A DNA stretch of 35,742 nt from Gnetum montanum (taxonomy: Eukaryota > Streptophyta > Gnetopsida > Gnetales > Gnetaceae), in NCBI GenBank assembly GCA_015680685.1, contig MNCI01017540.1, forward strand, positions 7,912 through 43,653. Direction: 5' to 3'. Position 1 is the stretch's first letter; each line of letters starts with the position of its first letter. Below are positions 32,691 to 35,742 of this stretch, in pieces. The position numbers and the translations under genes were made by a program. The notes under the pieces are model-generated. The model saw nothing but the letters and a program-made list of their open reading frames with translations. It was not told the DNA's origin and did not search any database.

Positions 32691-33091
32691 AAACCCTGCA
32701 ACTCTGCCAAAAGATCCGACCCTTGTTGACTTTGACAGATCGCCCTAAAAAACTGATTTTCAAATTGCTAATACCTCCTCTCACCCCCATTCAACTAGCA
32801 CAAGTGGGCCCCCCCTATTTTTAAGTGGGTTGTTATTATCTTCTATTTTTTAAAATGGGAGATTATAAATTGTCTCGTACTAGCATGCTCATCCCTTGCC
32901 TTTGTAGCTTCGTCTACTTAGCCGCATTACCAAATCCACACTAATGAGGGGTGAAACTCCCCGAAAACATTTTGTGTGAATATAATGCTTTGATGAGTTC
33001 TTTTAGTTTTTTTTTCAGGTTCAAATTTTAATCTTTTCAGGTTTTAATTTTTTCTGCTGCTTTACAGTTCCTTGCCTTGCCGCACGAGATC

Positions 33092-33213
33092 ACCAAAATA
33101 ATTTTAAGTTACCCCAAAAAATTTTAAGTTACCCAAAAAATTTTAAGTTACCCCAAAAAATTTTAAGTTATCCTAAAAATTTTAAGTTACCCCAAAAAAT
33201 TTTAAGTTATCCT
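33092..33213 (+). repeat. Short tandem array, 19-20 bp unit, six copies
   Basis: Six consecutive units of the form CCCCAAAAAATTTTAAGTTA, with C/T changes, lie just inside the right inverted end. The matching place in the left direct copy (about 32045-32080) has only one or two units, so the array expanded on one side. Confidence 0.8.
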
Positions 33214-33390
33214 AATCTCCTATCTTAGAAAATAGGAGATAATAACAACCCACTTAAAAATAGGGGGGGCCCACTCATGCTGGCCGAATGGGGGTGGGAG
33301 GAGGTACTGGCAAATTGAAAATCAATTTTTCAGGGCCATCTGCCAAAGTCAACAAAGGTCAGATCTTTTGGCAAAGTCGACCAAGTGTAG

Positions 33391-33451
33391 CATTTAGGGT
33401 TTAGGATTTAGGGTTTAGGGTTTAGGATTTAATGTAGGGTTTAGGGTTTAA
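33391..33451 (+). repeat. Telomere-like repeat (TTTAGGG), right end
   Basis: Six or so copies of TTTAGGG with TTTAGGAT variants at the right outer tip, in inverted orientation to the left tip. Confidence 0.85.
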
Positions 33452-33465
33452 AAGAATAAATAAGC

Positions 33466-33676
33466 AGTTCCTGTGACCTAGTTGGTGCAAATTCTCTAAC
33501 TCCCCAAAAGAGCCACGGGCTGAACTACATAGATAGGGATTAGGCCAGTAGGCCATCTTGAAGCACTTGGCTAAGATATCATCAACTTCTTATCTTTAAA
33601 GGTCATTGGTTCACACCACTCCTCTGAATATATGGGGGAAAAGGAGTAAGAATATTATATTCAAAAGAAAAAAAAT
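33466..33676 (+). mobile_element. Probable tRNA-derived SINE, possibly dimeric
   Basis: Two tRNA-like heads appear in a row. The first (about 33472-33525) has TGACCTAGTTGGT, like a Pol III A box, and CACGGGCTGAACTAC, like a decayed B box. The second (about 33553-33625) has TTGGCTAAGAT, TCTTATCTTTAAAGGTCATT and GGTTCACACC, a good B box. An A-rich tail (CAAAAGAAAAAAAA) ends near 33676. No coding frame. Family not identified. Confidence 0.4.
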
Positions 33677-33870
33677 GTTTTGCCAAACATATGGAAGGGG
33701 TATAGCTCTCAATTCATTTCACCAGAATAATATGAAAAAATAAACCATCAAGAAACCTAAGGCTTTGTCTATATGATGTATTCAGAAATCTTTAAAAACC
33801 AAATGTCCAAAATGAATAAATAATTTATCATATATAAATATTTCTACATAAGTTTCTTGTTACTACTAAC
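33677..33870. other. Start of intron 3, no recognised feature
   Basis: AT-rich sequence between the SINE-like tail and the exon 3 donor site. No exon of the patatin-like gene and no repeat is seen here. Confidence 0.5.
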
Positions 33871-33943
33871 CATGGATTTTCCCGTTTGCTCTGATGTGAA
33901 TATCACCGGGAAGGCTCTTTTCAAGGTATTGCTTCAGAAGTGC
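33871..33943 (-). CDS. Patatin-like phospholipase gene, third visible exon
   Basis: Minus strand. The acceptor TACTGTTTTTAG precedes GCA at 33943, and the donor GTTAGT starts at 33870. The 73 bases encode ALLKQYLEKSLPGDIHIRAN and four more residues, ending in phase 1. They continue the preceding exon in frame and fit the part after the nucleophile elbow of plant patatin-like proteins, where a helix is followed by a D-H-x-R-x-N-G strand. No later exon (which should hold the catalytic Asp of the DG motif) is found to the left in this window. Confidence 0.75.
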
Positions 33944-34225
33944 CTAAAAACAGTAGAGATGAAAAACGGAAAATATTACCAAAAAAATGAAAGACATTCT
34001 GGCAACTATTCACATATAGAATTAAAATTAGACACAGAGAAAGAATTATTAAATTCAAAGTTTCATATATGATAAGAATTATAAATTATCAAATACAATG
34101 ATTCGGCTACATGTAAATGGAATTTGTACTAAAGTCTCCCAATTAAATATAGCCTTGAATTATATATTTCTACACAGATAACTAAAGATTACACAAGCAA
34201 AAAATACATGAATTAAAAAACATAC
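33944..34225 (-). other. Intron between visible exons 2 and 3
   Basis: 282 bases, AT-rich, donor GTATGT (34225) and acceptor TTTTTAG (33944). No repeat or gene seen inside. Confidence 0.7.
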
Positions 34226-34369
34226 CCCAACTCGAAATACAGCTCCATTCCTTCTGTAATCATCGGCCAACTCTTTGGCTATGTCAAGGCTTGCTTTGAG
34301 ATCAATCCCAGAAGCAATTATTGCACTGGCGATTGCACCGCCAGATGAACCAGCTAATGGTGTATTTTC
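34226..34369 (-). CDS. Patatin-like phospholipase gene, exon with nucleophile elbow
   Basis: Minus strand, 144 bases, exactly 48 codons, between acceptor TTTGCATTCAG and donor GTATGT. It encodes ENTPLAGSSGGAIASA and then helices ending YRRNGAVFRVG. GSSGG is the GXSXG elbow carrying the catalytic serine of patatin-like lipid acyl hydrolases. Enzymes of this family cleave fatty acids from glycerolipids with a Ser-Asp dyad. Both borders fall on codon boundaries and join the neighbouring exons in frame, which is strong support. Confidence 0.85.
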
Positions 34370-35386
34370 CTGAATGCAAATAATTATAATTTTCCATGCA
34401 GCTCTGTACATAACATTTTAAGCAACTAACAATGACGGATAGATAATAATTCAAAATGTTTGTCAGACAGAAGCCGTGTATATCAGAAACCTCTTAATGA
34501 AGAGCTCTTACAACATCAATCATTGCATAATTTATACATTATCCACAAGACTGATGCAGATGAAAAACCTACTCAGGAACAAATTTCTTAACGGTAACCA
34601 ACTCAACTGTAAAATATGCATGCAGTAAAGGCTTCAAAAAGAATAGATACATGCTGTTAAATCAATAGAATTGGTGCAATCATATGTTCAAGAACGCCCA
34701 TCGTATTTATAAGCTATAAAAGAAATGCATTTCAACCAGCATTGATAATTCCAGATGAGATTTCATGGCAAGTATATGTAGACATTCTACCGAAGCAAGG
34801 ATTATTATTTGGGATAGGAGGAATGACTCTCTAAATTTAAAGGCTTTTGTGATCAGAGCTACTTCTGTAGTGGGATGTTGGCATTTATGATCTTGTTTTA
34901 TTGGTTCACTCGGTTGTATGATAAAACTTGTTACTTTTTCTTAGATTCTGTTTTGTCATGGAAAATAAAAGAGCATAGATGAATGTTGCTGCAAAACCAG
35001 AGGTGAAAATGCTCAAACTTTCATTCTAAAATAAATACAACTCTTGCTCATGATTTTTGTGGTCTGCTGTTCCCTTCCTGGTTATCTAGTCTGATTCTCT
35101 GCTCTGAATTTATTTGTGATCATTTTTTGAAGTACATTGCTGAAACTTTTTTTAAAAAAAAAATACAATAGGCTCAGAAACAGTAATGCAGCAATCGATG
35201 GCGTCAGGTAGCAGGGAAAGCCAAGTGAGCCTGCAGGCTCATCCCCACCCCGTATAACTAAGTTCGAGCCACATGTGTATGTTTCATGATAAGAAATCCT
35301 TCAATACCATAAAAACCCTAACATTTGAAAGTTTTAGCCAGGAAAAAATGCCACTCTGCAAATGGGCATAAACAGAAGAAGCCTAC
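34370..35386 (-). other. Intron between visible exons 1 and 2
   Basis: 1,017 bases, donor GTAGGC (35386) and acceptor TTTGCATTCAG (34370). AT-rich, no gene. A string GTTCGAGCCAC near 35263 resembles a Pol III B box, but I see no matching A box or tail, so I do not call a SINE. Confidence 0.7.
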
Positions 35387-35742
35387 CCTGATGTAACCCT
35401 TATCCATAAGGCATTGTGCAGCAACAAGATGATAGGGAAGCAGAAACCCAGCAGCAGAGAAGCTAAAACCAGGGCTGGTAATAACTCTGCGCTGCTTTTC
35501 AGCCTCCACATCCTCTCTCCTTTGCTCCCACACTACGGCCGGATCAATCTCATCCTTGGTCACCGAAGCAACATCATCCTCATTCTCCAATTTCTGCTCA
35601 ATTTCAGCAGCCTCTGCTTCCTCGACCTGAGTGTTAACAGGAAAAATTCCAGAAAACCAGGTTCTCCTGGAATTTTTTGTTGCAGGGCTGGATCTCAGTA
35701 GCAGGGCCACCAGGCCCAGAAAGAATTCGCCTGTTGCAGAGG
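35387..35742 (-). CDS. Patatin-like phospholipase gene, first visible exon (5' end outside window)
   Basis: The frame is open from the right window edge to the donor at 35386. There is no ATG in frame; GTG at 35710 is internal, so the start lies outside. The encoded part begins ATGEFFLGLVALLLRS, has an acidic segment rich in Glu (EEAEAAEIEQKLENEDD), then SPGFSFSAAGFLLPYHLVAA, QCLMDKGYIR. FSFSAAG is the oxyanion-hole region at the start of the patatin domain, and GYIR joins in frame to ENTPLAGSS of the next exon. The layout resembles the plant subgroup that includes Arabidopsis At1g33270 (from memory, not searched). Where relatives usually have HLG after PY, this copy has HLV. Likely role: lipid acyl hydrolase; location not determined because the N-terminus is missing. 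Confidence 0.85.

Larger units (their letters stand above)
31617..33451. mobile_element. Element with long inverted ends capped by telomere-like repeats
   Basis: The left end (31617-31833) starts with AACCCTAAA repeats, then GTCGACTCTGCCAAAAGATC. The right end (33212-33451) is its inverted copy, finishing in TTTAGGG repeats; the two ends agree by eye at about 85 percent over 200 bases. A third, direct copy of the left end plus downstream sequence (32690-33125) repeats 31651-32075. Between the direct copies lies about 600 bases of GC-richer sequence (32080-32690). No transposase is seen. Long inverted ends with an internal non-transposase segment suit a non-autonomous DNA transposon, possibly Mutator-like, but I could not identify a target-site duplication. 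Confidence 0.6.

Noticed and set aside
32233-32729. Plus-strand open frames rich in Pro, Leu and Ala
   Set aside because: Low-complexity translation of CCN/CTN-rich DNA inside the inverted-end element; no start context or homology.
35177-35280. Possible second SINE with B box GTTCGAGCC
   Set aside because: No convincing A box, tail or duplication was visible.
1-35742. CRISPR arrays, rRNA or functional tRNA genes
   Set aside because: None visible; the sequence is plant nuclear DNA and the tandem arrays present are simple or transposon-borne.

Overview
The window is nuclear DNA from a plant with a large, repeat-rich genome. Evidence for this is the TTTAGGG-type telomere-like repeats, tRNA-Asp primer sites of plant Ty3/gypsy elements, an endogenous caulimovirid, and one spliced plant-type gene. 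Nothing bacterial is present. The species is not identifiable. A gene bordered by more than 30 kb of repeats would suit a gymnosperm or another very large genome, but that is a guess.

Layout. (1) 1-14139 holds decayed copies of one Ty3/gypsy family. Element A on the minus strand (left edge to about 6150) has both LTRs, a tRNA-Asp primer site, gag, a proline-rich linker and a retropepsin. Next comes the 3' end of an older plus-strand element with a long coiled-coil reading frame (6151-7911). Element B (plus, LTR at 7912) has the same gag-linker-protease layout. Element C shares an LTR with B (about 12100-13012) and its gag is cut at 14139. I see no reverse transcriptase or integrase in A or B, so the family looks like a non-autonomous gag-protease type. 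(2) 14140-30530 is a 16.4 kb cluster of endogenous pararetrovirus (Caulimoviridae) pieces: A(+) 14140-16474, B(-) 16475-18884, C(-) 18885-23044, D(+) 23045-30530. D is almost one full circular genome: RNase H end, ORF2, promoter, leader, then a long polyprotein running N-domain, movement protein, coiled coil, coat protein, zinc knuckle, protease, RT, RNase H. The unit length is roughly 7.6 kb. All copies are broken. (3) 30531-31604 is a fourth gypsy piece (E) closely related to C. (4) 31605 is an N. From 31617 to 33451 there is an element with long inverted ends capped by telomere-like repeats. (5) 33466-33676 looks like a tRNA-derived SINE. (6) 33871-35742 on the minus strand carries three exons of a patatin-like phospholipase gene whose 5' end lies outside and whose 3' exons are not in the window.

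The most interesting signals are in the pararetrovirus. RNase H and ORF2 are separated by a single in-frame amber codon that is Gln in one copy. ORF2 continues in frame, interrupted only by TAG in the best copy, to a TAA 10 bases before the viral TATA box. That 353-base interval has the same length in all three copies. Copies B and C also share lesions absent from D. The promoter keeps a C-box, a G-box, a perfect 18-bp palindrome and a TATA box in order in all three copies. Two assembly joins (N at 29820 and 31605) limit long-range conclusions.
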